A DNA stretch of 64,000 bases from Qipengyuania sp. JC766 (GCF_040717445.1 NZ_JBFEFL010000001.1:310001-374000); one strand, 5' to 3'; positions 37,928-47,594 are shown, counted from the first letter of the stretch. Notes: generated by a model not told the origin, from the letters alone. Translations and numbers: made by a program.

Positions 37928-39874
37928 ATGCGTCACGTCCTTTTCGGTTTTTGCAGTACCCTTGCGTTCACGGTCCCTGCCCACGCCCAGGTCGAGCCTT
38001 CGACCCGCGAACAGGTCCCCGACGACACGCCGGTCGATCCGGTCGTCGTGTCCGACGATTTCTCCGAATTCGCGACCGATCCCGACACGATCACAATCAC
38101 GGTCACCGGTACGCCGATCGAGGTCGAGGACACGGGGCAACCGGTCACGATCATCGGTCGCGACGAGATCGAGTCCGTCCAGGGCCCTGACATCGCCCGT
38201 ATCCTGCGGCGTGCGCCGGGCGTGACGGTCACGGGCAGCGGCGGTCTCGGCAGCCTGACCAGCGTCCGCGTCCGCGGTGGGGAGAACGACCAGTTACTGG
38301 TCCTGGTCGACGGCATCGAGGTCAACGATCCGGCTTCGACCTCGGGCGGTTTCGATTTCGGCAATCTCGTTCCCGGAACCATCCAGTCGGTGGACCTGTT
38401 GCGCGGTTCCAATTCCACCGTCTGGGGCAGCGATGCGATCGCCGGGGTCATGGCGATCACGACGCGCGCGGCGACCGGACTCGAAGCGAGCGCGGAATAC
38501 GGCGCACGCGACACCGTCTACGCACAGGCGTCCGGCGGTGTCGAAAGCGATGCCGGGTTTATCGGTATCGCAGGCAGCTACCTGACCACGGGCGGCGTTT
38601 CCGCTGCCGCTTCGGGCACCGAGCCCGACGGGTTCGAACAATATGCAATTACCGGGCGCGGTCGCCTCTATCTCGGGCGGACCGCCTCGCTGTTCGCTTC
38701 GGGCCGCTATGCCGAGGGCGATCTCGAACTCGACGGGTTTCCGCCGCCCGACTTCACGCTCGCCGACACCGGCGCCACGCAGGAGACGCGGCAGTATTCG
38801 GGCAATGTCGGCGTGCAGAACGATGCCGGGCCGCTTTTCGTGAAGGCCGCCTATTCCTTCGCCGATACCGAGCGCGTGAATTTCGATCCCGGGACCGGTC
38901 CGGGACCGTCCTTTACCTCCGACGGCCACCAGGACCGGATCGAGGCGCGCGGCGAATGGCGCCCGATCGGTCCGTTGCTGGTCAATTTCGGCGGCGAGTA
39001 CGAGTGGAGCGCGTTCAGCAGCGATAGCAGCGACCGGGTGACCACCAGCATCGGCGGCGTCTACGGACAGCTCGGGATCGAGTTCGGTCCGCTCTCGGGC
39101 CGCGCCGGCCTTCGTTACGACGATCATCAGGATTTCGGCGGTACAGCCAGCTTCGGTGCGGATTTCAGCTACGCGCTCGCGGACAATCTGCGGCTGCGCG
39201 CCAGCGTCGGCGAGGGCTTCAAGGCACCGTCGCTTTTCCAGCTTAATTCCGATTTCGGCAATCCGGCGCTGGACCCCGCGCAGAGCACCAGCTTCGACCT
39301 CGGCCTCGCCTATGGGGACCGTTCGCAGGATGGCTATGCCGGTCTGACGCTGTTCCGCCGGGACACCGAGAACCTGATCGATTTCGCGAGCTGCTTCAGC
39401 GATCCCGATCCTCTGTGCGATGATGGCCGCTTCGGCTATTACATCAATGTCGGCGAAACGCGGGCGCAGGGCTTCGAGATCGAGGCGGGCAAGCGTCTCG
39501 GCGATCGCCTGATGATGCGGCTCGCCTACAGTTACGTCGAAGCCGAAGACCGCACGCCCGGCGGCGCGAACGAGGGCAACCGGCTGGCGCGGCGCCCCGA
39601 TCATGCCCTGACGGCCTCGGTCGACTGGACCGGTCCCGCCGATCTGACGCTGGGCGGCGACGTAAGGCTCGTCGGCGACAGTTTCGACAATATCGGAAAC
39701 ACCACGGCACTCGACGGCTACGTATTGACCGACCTCCGGGCCAGCTGGCCGCTGGCGGAGCAGATCGAACTGTTCGGCCGGATCGAGAACCTGTTCGATG
39801 TCGATTACACGGTCGCGGCCGGATACGGCACCCCGGGCAGATCGGCTTATATCGGGGCGCGGCTGCGCCTGTGA
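37928..39874 (+). CDS. btuB: TonB-dependent vitamin B12 receptor
   Basis: The protein has 648 residues. ATG 37928 follows GGAGG and starts a signal peptide (...TVPAHAQ). The plug domain has VTIIGRDEIESVQGPDIARILRRAPG (in part) and the 22-strand barrel ends with the typical aromatic C-terminus (GRSAYIGARLRL). It imports cobalamin across the outer membrane using TonB energy. The upstream riboswitch and downstream btuFCD support this substrate. It overlaps btuF by 4 bases (GTGA at 39871-39874). Confidence 0.9.
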   Translation: MRHVLFGFCSTLAFTVPAHAQVEPSTREQVPDDTPVDPVVVSDDFSEFATDPDTITITVTGTPIEVEDTGQPVTIIGRDEIESVQGPDIARILRRAPGVTVTGSGGLGSLTSVRVRGGENDQLLVLVDGIEVNDPASTSGGFDFGNLVPGTIQSVDLLRGSNSTVWGSDAIAGVMAITTRAATGLEASAEYGARDTVYAQASGGVESDAGFIGIAGSYLTTGGVSAAASGTEPDGFEQYAITGRGRLYLGRTASLFASGRYAEGDLELDGFPPPDFTLADTGATQETRQYSGNVGVQNDAGPLFVKAAYSFADTERVNFDPGTGPGPSFTSDGHQDRIEARGEWRPIGPLLVNFGGEYEWSAFSSDSSDRVTTSIGGVYGQLGIEFGPLSGRAGLRYDDHQDFGGTASFGADFSYALADNLRLRASVGEGFKAPSLFQLNSDFGNPALDPAQSTSFDLGLAYGDRSQDGYAGLTLFRRDTENLIDFASCFSDPDPLCDDGRFGYYINVGETRAQGFEIEAGKRLGDRLMMRLAYSYVEAEDRTPGGANEGNRLARRPDHALTASVDWTGPADLTLGGDVRLVGDSFDNIGNTTALDGYVLTDLRASWPLAEQIELFGRIENLFDVDYTVAAGYGTPGRSAYIGARLRL

Positions 39875-40692
39875 GGGCGCTCGTGCCGGCGCTGCTGCTG
39901 CTGGCGGGGTGCGGTCAGGCCGGTTCCGCGCCGTCGGCGACGCTGGCTGAGCGGCCTGCCGACCGCCCTACGATCGTGAGCCTTAACCCCTGCACCGACG
40001 CAATGCTGGCGGAAATCGCCGGGCCGCAGCAGGTCCTCGCGCTCTCGCATTACAGCCGGGATCCGGCCGCGCGTTCGATGCCGGCAAACTTGGCGCGTCG
40101 GTATGGGGTGACGGGCGGAACGGTCGAAGAGGTCCTCGCGCTCGATCCGGACGTCGTCGTGGCGGGTGCGTTCCTCGCGCCTTCCGCGAGGGCGGCTTTT
40201 GCCGATTTCGGTATTCGCGTCGAAACCTTCGGCATCGCCTCGTCGGTCGAGCAGAGTCTCGGGCAAATCGAGAGGCTGGGCGATATCGCGGGCAACCAGG
40301 CTGCGGCCCGTCGATCCACGGGGCGCGTGGAGCGGGCGGTCGCTCAGCTCAAGGACGGTGCCGGCACCAATGCCGTGTCCACCGTTCTCTGGCAGTCGGG
40401 CGGGATCGTGCCGGGTGAAGCGACCCTGGTGAGCGATCTTTTGCGGCGCGGCGGCTTTGCCAGCCATTCACAGGCCCTCGGACTGGGGCAGGCGGACTTC
40501 CTGCCGCTGGAGCGCGTGCTGTCCGATCCGCCGGACCTTTTGCTGGTTGCCGGTGCGGAACGCGCGCAGCATCATCCCGCGCTGGCCGAAGTAGCGAACC
40601 TTCGCGTCGAGACGATCGATCCGGCTCTGCTGTTCTGCGGCGGGCCCACGATCGCACGGCTGGCCGCGCGGCTGCAGGACTTGCAGCAATGA
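39871..40692 (+). CDS. btuF: Cobalamin-binding periplasmic protein
   Basis: The protein has 273 residues. GTG 39871 overlaps the btuB stop. A short signal with lipobox LLAGC (about residue 14) suggests a lipid-anchored binding protein. The fold is the class III (helical backbone) binding protein: PTIVSLNPCTDAMLAEIA near the start, then LDPDVVVAG. It hands B12 to the BtuCD transporter. It overlaps btuC by 4 bases (ATGA). Confidence 0.82.
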   Translation: MRALVPALLLLAGCGQAGSAPSATLAERPADRPTIVSLNPCTDAMLAEIAGPQQVLALSHYSRDPAARSMPANLARRYGVTGGTVEEVLALDPDVVVAGAFLAPSARAAFADFGIRVETFGIASSVEQSLGQIERLGDIAGNQAAARRSTGRVERAVAQLKDGAGTNAVSTVLWQSGGIVPGEATLVSDLLRRGGFASHSQALGLGQADFLPLERVLSDPPDLLLVAGAERAQHHPALAEVANLRVETIDPALLFCGGPTIARLAARLQDLQQ

Positions 40693-41654
40693 AGCGGGCC
40701 TCGCTGATCTTCGGCCTCGGTATCCTGTTCGCGCTGCCGCTTTCGCTGCTGGCAGGGCGCGTCTGGGTCGATCCCGCCACCACACCCAATGCCGTTCTCA
40801 TCCTTGCCGAACTGCGCCTGCCGCGCAGCCTGCTGGCAGTCGTGGTCGGGGCGGGGCTGGGTGCGGCTGGTGCAGCGATGCAGGGATATTTGCGCAATCC
40901 CCTGGCCGATCCGGGCCTGTTCGGAATTGCGCCCGGTGCCGCGCTCGGCGCGGTGGCCAGCTTCTGGTTCGGATACCAGGCCGCACCTTTCGCATTGCCG
41001 TTGATGGCGCTGGCGGGCGCAGGGGGCGCGATGGCGTTGCTGGCCCTCATTGCAGGACGCGCGGGCGGCATCGCGCTGTTCACTCTTGCCGGGCTGATGG
41101 TTGCAAGCCTCGCGGGCACGCTTACCAGCCTGGCCATAAGCCTCGCGCCCAACGCCTTTGCCATGAGCGAGATCGTGACCTGGCTGCTCGGCGCGCTGAC
41201 CGATCGCAGCTGGCGCGAGGTCTGGATCGCCGCGCCGCTGACACTGGCCGGCATCGGTCTGCTGTTCGGTGCCGGGCGGGATCTCGATGCCCTGACACTG
41301 GGTGATGCGGCGGCCCGGTCGCTCGGTGTGGATAGCCGCAAGCTGCTGGCACTGCTGATCGGCGGCGTGGGGCTGACGGTGGGAAGCGGCGTCGCCGTGG
41401 CCGGCATCATCGGATTTGTCGGCCTGATCGTTCCGCACCTCGTCAGGCCGCTGACGGACCGCCGTCCGTCGCAGCTCATCCTGCCGAGCGCGCTTGCCGG
41501 CGGCCTGCTGGTGCTGGTGGCCGATTGCGTGGTTCGCATTCTCCCGCTCGTCACCGAATTGCGGCTCGGTATCGCCCTCAGCCTGATCGGCGCGCCGTTC
41601 TTCCTCTGGCTGCTGCTGAAGATGCGGCGCGGCGGATCGGTGGGCTTCGCATGA
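40689..41654 (+). CDS. btuC: Cobalamin ABC transporter permease
   Basis: The protein has 321 residues with about nine hydrophobic spans of the FecCD family. LRLPRSLLAVVVGAGLGAAGAAMQGYLRNPLADPGLFGI (in part) and GIIGFVGLIVPHLVRPL are diagnostic. ATG 40689 overlaps btuF; its stop overlaps the btuD start (ATGA at 41651-41654). FecCD permeases also carry haem and iron-siderophores; the riboswitch favours B12. Confidence 0.88.
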   Translation: MKRASLIFGLGILFALPLSLLAGRVWVDPATTPNAVLILAELRLPRSLLAVVVGAGLGAAGAAMQGYLRNPLADPGLFGIAPGAALGAVASFWFGYQAAPFALPLMALAGAGGAMALLALIAGRAGGIALFTLAGLMVASLAGTLTSLAISLAPNAFAMSEIVTWLLGALTDRSWREVWIAAPLTLAGIGLLFGAGRDLDALTLGDAAARSLGVDSRKLLALLIGGVGLTVGSGVAVAGIIGFVGLIVPHLVRPLTDRRPSQLILPSALAGGLLVLVADCVVRILPLVTELRLGIALSLIGAPFFLWLLLKMRRGGSVGFA

Positions 41655-42415
41655 CCGGGGCGGAACTCGGCACGCAGGGGGTCTCGATCCCGGGACGTTT
41701 GACCGATGTTTCGGTCATGCTGGAAGCCGGCTCGGTCACTGCGATCTGCGGTCCGAACGGGGCGGGCAAGTCGACCCTGTTGTCGGTGCTGGCAGGGCTC
41801 AACGATCCGGCATCCGGACGTGCCATGCTTGGCGAGACACCGCTGTCTGCGCTCGACCCGCGGCAACGGGCCCAGCGGATCGGTTTCCTGCCACAGGAGC
41901 CGGACATTGCCTGGGACCTGGCGGTTCGAAATCTGGTTTCTCTGGGCCGCCTGCCGCATCGCGATCGGGCGACCGGCTTGGTGGACAACGCGCTCGCCGC
42001 GCTCGACCTGGTCGGTTTTGCGGACAGACCGGTGTCCACGCTCTCGGGCGGCGAGCGGGCAAGGGTGCTGCTCGCGCGCGTGCTCGCGGGCGAACCGGAA
42101 TGGATCCTCGCCGACGAACCCCTCGCCGCGCTCGATCTCGCGCACCAGGCGCAACTTGTCGGCCATCTGAAGGCCGTGGCCCGCAAGGGCGCGGGGGTCG
42201 TGATCGTCTTGCACGATCTGGCCCTGGCCCGGAACCATGCCGACAGGGTCATCCTGCTGTCGGAAGGCCGCATCCATTCGGAGGGCGAGCCTGCCACAAG
42301 CCTTTCGCCTGCCGGGATCGCCGAGGTCTTCGGAGTAGAGGGCGAGTGGCTGGGCGAAGAAGGCCGGCTGGCATTTTCCCCTGTCCTACACACGGAGCGC
42401 CTGCCTAGAACATAG
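41651..42415 (+). CDS. btuD: Cobalamin ABC transporter ATPase
   Basis: The protein has 254 residues. The Walker A motif CGPNGAGKSTLLSVLAG is near residue 34, the ABC signature LSGGERARVLLARVLAG near 130, and Walker B WILADEPLAALD follows. ATG 41651 overlaps the btuC stop. It powers BtuC-mediated import and ends the B12 uptake operon. Confidence 0.88.
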   Translation: MTGAELGTQGVSIPGRLTDVSVMLEAGSVTAICGPNGAGKSTLLSVLAGLNDPASGRAMLGETPLSALDPRQRAQRIGFLPQEPDIAWDLAVRNLVSLGRLPHRDRATGLVDNALAALDLVGFADRPVSTLSGGERARVLLARVLAGEPEWILADEPLAALDLAHQAQLVGHLKAVARKGAGVVIVLHDLALARNHADRVILLSEGRIHSEGEPATSLSPAGIAEVFGVEGEWLGEEGRLAFSPVLHTERLPRT

Positions 42416-42464
42416 GAAGAACATCGCAACGGGCGATTATCGCTTTCCATGAAAGGGCCAGGCC

Positions 42465-43073
42465 ATGCCGACATTCGACCGGACATATTTTTTCGCGACT
42501 GCGAGGGGGGCGCTGTTCGGCGGACGCTTGCGGCAGGAGCAGGTGGAGGGGTGCAACGCCATCCTGGACAGGTGGGAAAGCGACTATCCGGACGCGGACC
42601 GGCGCTGGCTTGCCTACCTGCTGGGCACCGCCTTCCATGAAACCGCGCAACGCATGGCACCCATTCACGAATTCGGCAGTTCGGCCTATTTCGAGCGGCG
42701 CTACGGTCGGGGAACGCGGGTCGGCCGGGAGTTGGGCAATGCCTGCATCGGCGACGGCGCGCGCTTTCACGGGCGTGGTTTCGTCCAGCTTACCGGGCGG
42801 CGAAACTATGCCGACTGGTCGAGGCGCCTTTCGATCGACCTGCTGGGCGAGCCCGATCTGGCGCTGGAGCCGGGGATTGCGGCGCGCATACTCGTCGAGG
42901 GCTCGGTGCGCGGGACGTTTACCGGCCGGTGTCTCGGCGATTATTTCAACGAGGAACGGGATGACTGGCACCACGCGCGCCGGGTCATCAACGGTTTGGA
43001 CCGGGCGGCCCACATCGCCGGACTGGGTCGGCGCTTCCTGACGGCGCTGGGCGGGAGTGGGACTGTCGCCTGA
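42465..43073 (+). CDS. GH19-like lysozyme/chitinase domain protein
   Basis: The protein has 202 residues without a signal peptide. YLLGTAFHETAQRMAPIHEFG holds the likely catalytic Glu, and LGNACIGDGARFHGRGFVQLTGRRNYADWS (in part) is the second GH19/endolysin motif. Such single-domain proteins are common as phage endolysins or phage-derived peptidoglycan hydrolases. No other phage genes are nearby. It lies 49 bases after btuD. Confidence 0.82.
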   Translation: MPTFDRTYFFATARGALFGGRLRQEQVEGCNAILDRWESDYPDADRRWLAYLLGTAFHETAQRMAPIHEFGSSAYFERRYGRGTRVGRELGNACIGDGARFHGRGFVQLTGRRNYADWSRRLSIDLLGEPDLALEPGIAARILVEGSVRGTFTGRCLGDYFNEERDDWHHARRVINGLDRAAHIAGLGRRFLTALGGSGTVA

Positions 43074-43098
43074 TGCATCGCGACCCTACCTGAGCAGG

Positions 43099-43389
43099 AT
43101 GGATCGCTCCCAACTCGTCGACCGCTGGTTTGCACTGACGCGCGGGACCATGCCCGGCGTCGCCGCCGGGAAGGGCTGGCCGGTCCGGCTCGATCACTGC
43201 TTCCAGCGTATATTGCTCGACAATGCCGTCGGCGGCCCTTGGCGCGAGCATGTAGCCGCGCCGGCCTATCGCAATGCGTCCGATGCCGTACTGCGCGAGG
43301 CGATCCGGCTGGGCGAAGCGGCGATCGCGGGCGAACTGGATCTGGCGGATCTCAATCGCCGATCACTCGTGTGGCGGGGGAAGGCATAG
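43099..43389 (+). CDS. Small conserved protein of unknown function
   Basis: The protein has 96 residues from ATG 43099 (an upstream GTG 43057 is possible and would overlap the lysin gene). MDRSQLVDRWFALTRGTMP and then RILLDNAVGGPWREHV look like a compact cytosolic protein; related sphingomonad proteins are, to my memory, sometimes labelled acetyltransferase-like, which I cannot confirm. No clear ribosome binding site. Confidence 0.6.
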   Translation: MDRSQLVDRWFALTRGTMPGVAAGKGWPVRLDHCFQRILLDNAVGGPWREHVAAPAYRNASDAVLREAIRLGEAAIAGELDLADLNRRSLVWRGKA

Positions 43390-43465
43390 AGCCGCAATCT
43401 GGGCCGAACTTGCCAAATGTGAGGAAGCCGTCTTTGTAGAACGTCGAAAAGACGGGGGTACACAC

Positions 43466-44176
43466 ATGTTTGCAACGGCGTTGATGGCCGGTTTTCTCAT
43501 TCAGGCTTCGGGTAATGCGGAGGGTGCGGCACAGGCGGCACCCGTTCCACCATGCGAATACAAGAACCGGATGAATTTCTCGATCGGCGATGGGGTCGGC
43601 GGGGCGGTTCATGCGCGGCGGGTCCGCTTCGGCGATGCGCCGGGTCTCGCGACGGAACTGCGCATGACCATCGAGGCGCCGATCGTGAACGCGCATTCCG
43701 ACCGGGCGGAAGGGGTGGTGAAGGTCACGCTCGGCCTCGCGCAAGGCAGCCTGCCGCCGCAAGACGGCGCCGGGGCACGCGCGCCGGGCCTCCAGTGGAT
43801 CCATGTAAAGTCGCGCCAGCTCCAAGGGACCGATCCCGACCACCCGGCCTACAAACGCAAGCCCAAGCCCTTCATGCGCTGGAGCGTGGGGGACAAGGTC
43901 GTCGACGGGGCGGGCTTCCTGTCCGATGGCGGGGCGCTGGTGCTCCTCGAACCGACAGAGACTGCCGATCTTTTCGGCGCGGGCGACTGGACCTTCGAGA
44001 CGGCAGAAGGGTTCGAAAGCCCGTGGGCGGATTACCGGATCCCCGCGGCGTTCATGGCCGGGATCATCAAGGACATGAACAACATCATGGCCGCGGTCGA
44101 AAAGGCGCAGGAAAACGGCGATTGCACCGTCGGAACCGCTTTCGGCGAAATGCCGCGCGGCGATATTTTCTACTAG
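43466..44176 (+). CDS. Exported protein of unknown function
   Basis: The protein has 236 residues. ATG 43466 follows GGGGGT and starts a short signal (MFATALMAGFLIQASG). The mature part has no motif I recognise; HSDRAEGVVKVTLGLAQG and LLEPTETADLFGAGDWTFET suggest a beta-rich fold. It has two Cys (one near the N-terminus, one near the C-terminus) that could form a disulfide. It ends 49 bases before the convergent Dcp gene. Confidence 0.65.
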   Translation: MFATALMAGFLIQASGNAEGAAQAAPVPPCEYKNRMNFSIGDGVGGAVHARRVRFGDAPGLATELRMTIEAPIVNAHSDRAEGVVKVTLGLAQGSLPPQDGAGARAPGLQWIHVKSRQLQGTDPDHPAYKRKPKPFMRWSVGDKVVDGAGFLSDGGALVLLEPTETADLFGAGDWTFETAEGFESPWADYRIPAAFMAGIIKDMNNIMAAVEKAQENGDCTVGTAFGEMPRGDIFY

Positions 44177-44225
44177 TGACGGAAAGGAGCGCCGGATCGC
44201 GGATCCGGCGCTTCCGTCGATCGTC

Positions 44226-46493
44226 TTACTGGCCAGTCGTCCGCGGCGGTAGCGCGCCGTCGCTGGCTTCCGTGCCGCTGCCCTGCTGGCTGCCTTCGCC
44301 GCCGATCAGGCCGAGCGCCGACAGCATGTAGCGCACGTCCGGATCGCGTCCGGCGAAGTTGCGGTACATTTCGCCATAGTCCATCGTGCCGCCCTTGCTG
44401 AGCACGGCTTCGCGGTAGCGATCGCCGTTGGCGCGGGTCAGGCCGCCGTTCTCCAGGAACCAGTTGCGGCTGTCATGGTCCAGCATCTGCGTCCACAGAT
44501 AGCTGTAATAGCCAGCGCTGTAGCCTGCGGGCGAGCTGAAAATGTGGTTGAAGTAGGTCGTCCGGTAGCGCGGCGGCACCAGGTCGACTTCCAGCCCAAG
44601 GTCGCGCAGCGCGCTGTCCTCGTAAGCGGACACCTGGGCCGGCGTGCTGATAGCCGCGGCCTCGTCGGCCGACAGCGCGTGCCAGCGCATGTCCAGCAGC
44701 GCCGCTTCGACGACTTCGCCGAAATCGTAGCCCTGGTTGAACTTGCTCGCCGCTTCCAGCTTCTCGACCAGCTCGGCCGGGATGGTCTCGCCCGTTTCGT
44801 GGTGCTTGGCGTAATTGCGCAGCACTTCGGGGTAGGTCATCCACATCTCGTGGACCTGACTGGGATATTCCACGAAATCGCGCGCGGTGGCGGTGCCCGA
44901 GAGGCTTTCGTACTTCTGGTCCGCGAAGAAGCCGTGCAGCGCATGGCCGAATTCGTGGAAGGTCGTGTTGACCCAGTCGAAGCTGACCAGCTGGGGTTCG
45001 CCCGCCGGTGCCTTCGGGATATTGAGCACGTTGTAGATCACCGGCTTCGTGTCCCAGAGATAGCTCTGGTCGACGAAATTGCTCATCCACGCGCCGCCGC
45101 GCTTGGACGGGCGCTGGAACGGGTCGAAGTAGAACAGGCCCATGTCGGAGCCGTCCGCATCGCGAACGGTGTAGACCCACACGTCCGGGTGGTAGACCGG
45201 GATGTCCGTACGACGTTCGAAGCTGAGGCCGTAAAGCTTGTTGGCCATGTAGAAAACGCCGTCTTCCAGCACCTTGTCGAGCTGGAAATACTGCATCACC
45301 TCGTCGTCATCGACTTCGTAACGCCCGGCCTTGACCATATTGGCGTAGCGGTACCAGTCCCACGGCTGCACTTCGAAATTGCCGCCTTCCTCGCGGATCT
45401 TCTCGTTCAGCACGCCAGCTTCGCGGCGTTGGGTCGCGGCGAGCGCGGGAACCATCTGGCCCATGAAGTCGAGCGCGGCCTGCGGCGATTCCACCATCCG
45501 GTCGTACATGGTGTAACTGGCCCAGTCCGGCTCGCCGAACAGGGCGGCCTTCTCCGCCCGCAAGCGGGCGATCTGCGCGACCAGCGGGCGCGTATCGATA
45601 GACGTCGTGCCGTCGGCGCGGTGGTAGCTCGCCTTGAATAGCTTTTCGCGCGCGGCGCGGTTTTCCATGCTCGGCAGGAGCGGCTGCTGCGTGGTGTTCT
45701 GCAGCGCGATCGCGAATTTGCCCGGCTGGCCTTCTTCCTGCGCCAGCTGCGCGGCGGACTGGATGTCGGATTCCGACAGGCCGGCCAGTTCGGCGCGGGT
45801 GTCGAAGAAGACGGTCTGCTCGCTCATCGCGTTACGGGCCTGCTGCCCGAACTCGGTGGTGATGGTGGACAGTTCCGTGTTGATGGCTTTCACCCGCTCG
45901 CGCTCGGCGTCGGTCAGCAGGGCACCGGCGTGGACCATGTTCTCGTAGGTCGTCTCGAGCAGCTTGGCGTCCTCGCGCGTCATGCTCATCGCGGCGCGGT
46001 TGTCGTACACCGCCTTGACCCGCGCGAAGAGCTCCGGGTTCAGCGTGATGGAGTCACCATGCGCCGACAGCTTGGGGCTGATGTCGGTGTTGATCGCGTC
46101 GAGGCGTTCGTTGGTATTGGTGCCGGTAAGGGCGAAGAACACCCGGCTGACCCGGCCGAGCATCCGGCCCGACTTTTCCAGTGCCACGATCGTGTTGTCG
46201 AAGGTGGGCGCGGCGGGATTGTCGATGATCGCCTGCACTTCGGCCTTCTGGATGGCCATGCCCTGCTCGAAGGCCGGGACATAATCGTCCTCGGAAATCT
46301 GGCGGAAGTCCGGCGCGAGAAAGGGCAGGTCGCTGTCCTGCGCGAAATAGCCCGTGCCTTCGGGGATGTCGGCCTGCGCCAGTTCGTCGGACGCTTCGCC
46401 GAGCGTCTCCGCCATCGCGGCTTCGTTATCCATCGTGGTGCATCCTGCCATCAGGGCGCTGGCGGCAACGGCCGCGAACAATTGGGTTTTCAT
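44226..46493 (-). CDS. dcp: Peptidyl-dipeptidase Dcp-type M3 metallopeptidase, lipoprotein
   Basis: The protein has 755 residues. ATG 46493 follows GGAGAAA and starts a lipoprotein signal (MKTQLFAAVAASALMAGC), so the enzyme is anchored outside the cytoplasm. The zinc motif is HEFGH at residues 513-517 (in TTFHEFGHALHGFF). RTDIPVYHPDVWVY and RGGAWMSNFVDQS are typical of Dcp. It removes dipeptides from the C-terminus of short peptides. E. coli Dcp is smaller (about 680 residues) and not lipidated. Confidence 0.9.
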   Translation of the reverse strand: MKTQLFAAVAASALMAGCTTMDNEAAMAETLGEASDELAQADIPEGTGYFAQDSDLPFLAPDFRQISEDDYVPAFEQGMAIQKAEVQAIIDNPAAPTFDNTIVALEKSGRMLGRVSRVFFALTGTNTNERLDAINTDISPKLSAHGDSITLNPELFARVKAVYDNRAAMSMTREDAKLLETTYENMVHAGALLTDAERERVKAINTELSTITTEFGQQARNAMSEQTVFFDTRAELAGLSESDIQSAAQLAQEEGQPGKFAIALQNTTQQPLLPSMENRAAREKLFKASYHRADGTTSIDTRPLVAQIARLRAEKAALFGEPDWASYTMYDRMVESPQAALDFMGQMVPALAATQRREAGVLNEKIREEGGNFEVQPWDWYRYANMVKAGRYEVDDDEVMQYFQLDKVLEDGVFYMANKLYGLSFERRTDIPVYHPDVWVYTVRDADGSDMGLFYFDPFQRPSKRGGAWMSNFVDQSYLWDTKPVIYNVLNIPKAPAGEPQLVSFDWVNTTFHEFGHALHGFFADQKYESLSGTATARDFVEYPSQVHEMWMTYPEVLRNYAKHHETGETIPAELVEKLEAASKFNQGYDFGEVVEAALLDMRWHALSADEAAAISTPAQVSAYEDSALRDLGLEVDLVPPRYRTTYFNHIFSSPAGYSAGYYSYLWTQMLDHDSRNWFLENGGLTRANGDRYREAVLSKGGTMDYGEMYRNFAGRDPDVRYMLSALGLIGGEGSQQGSGTEASDGALPPRTTGQ

Positions 46494-46630
46494 GGTTTCT
46501 CCGGTCGAAAATCTGTGAGTGCGTATGATTTTCCATGTAGCAGACAGCATCTGAACGGGAGATTGGTTGCAATTGCAAGCATCTCCCGCCCGCTGCCGGT
46601 TTCGGCTGGCCGCCCCTGTCGGGGGAAGGG

Positions 46631-47455
46631 TCAGGCGGTGGTGCGGGTATCGCCGTATTCGTTGTGCGCGAAGATCTGCGCGCGCCGGTCGCTGCGATGT
46701 TCCAGTCCGCCGAACACCGTGCCCTTGGCTGATGTGTAATCGAGTTCCGCCGCAATGGCGGCGTGGTCCCGCGTGTCGATCGCTGCGTTCAGCCTCGGGC
46801 TGTCTTCCGCGTCGAGCTTCCCGATCCCGACATTGTAGGCAAGGTCGACCAAGGCATCGAATTCATGCTGATAGAGAGGCATGTCGCCGACCAGTTCGCG
46901 GACCCCTTGTGCCGCCTTCTCGGCATCCTGTCTCAGCAGGCGCATGGCATGATCCTTCGTGATCGTATCGCCGATCCGCAGTCCCTCGTCCGGCAGCACC
47001 AGATGGCCTGCTCCCACCAGCGGGTTCCCGATCACACTGGAATAGACTGTCAGTTCCATCCCCTCTTCGGCGACGATCGCGTCGAGCAGTTCGGGACTGG
47101 GCGACAGCTTGCTGGCGTGGACCCGGAAGTTTTCGGCATCCACCATGGTCGTATCGCCGGACACCGGCGCATGGTTGAACGGGACCGCGCTGTTCGCGGC
47201 CACGGTCATAGCAGCACCACCGACCAGCATGGCCGCCCGTGTCCGTTTGGACGGGCGCGCAGGTCCGGATCGCTCCCGGCGTGCCATACGGCGCGCGCCG
47301 AAACCGACTGCGAACTTGCGCGGTTCGTCCTTCACCCGGCGCAAGGCCCGCCTGACGGTCTCTCTCTTGCGCCGGCGCGCGCCTTGCGCGCTCGTGGCCG
47401 TGCGGCTCTGGCTGGCGTGCAGACTGGCGAGGCGTCGGGCGGATTGCGGGGTCAT
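46631..47455 (-). CDS. GH24 lysozyme-like protein, catalytic residues altered
   Basis: The protein has 274 residues. ATG 47455 follows AGGAG. Residues 1-75 are very basic (RRRKRETVRRALRR), followed by a hydrophobic span (AAMLVGGAAMTVAA). From residue 122 it matches phage-type GH24 muramidase: EEGMELTVYSS, VGAGHLV, FDALVDLAYNVGIG. The catalytic Glu (131) is kept, but the positions of the T4 lysozyme Asp20 and Thr26 are Ser140 and Leu146. It may bind rather than cut peptidoglycan. Confidence 0.8.
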   Translation of the reverse strand: MTPQSARRLASLHASQSRTATSAQGARRRKRETVRRALRRVKDEPRKFAVGFGARRMARRERSGPARPSKRTRAAMLVGGAAMTVAANSAVPFNHAPVSGDTTMVDAENFRVHASKLSPSPELLDAIVAEEGMELTVYSSVIGNPLVGAGHLVLPDEGLRIGDTITKDHAMRLLRQDAEKAAQGVRELVGDMPLYQHEFDALVDLAYNVGIGKLDAEDSPRLNAAIDTRDHAAIAAELDYTSAKGTVFGGLEHRSDRRAQIFAHNEYGDTRTTA

Positions 47456-47594
47456 GGTACTCCTGTTGCGTTTGACGGGCACGCAAACAGTCGGCGCGAC
47501 CGCCGTTCAGTGTATCAACGGGTCAGGGCACGCCATCGGTCCACGACTCGTCGTGTCCACGATGCGGCTCCGCGACCCCGCAACTGCGGACCCG

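Noticed and set aside
40349-42277. A 642-codon open frame on the - strand opposite the btu genes
   Set aside because: btuF, btuC and btuD on the + strand are secure; the antisense frame has no recognisable feature.
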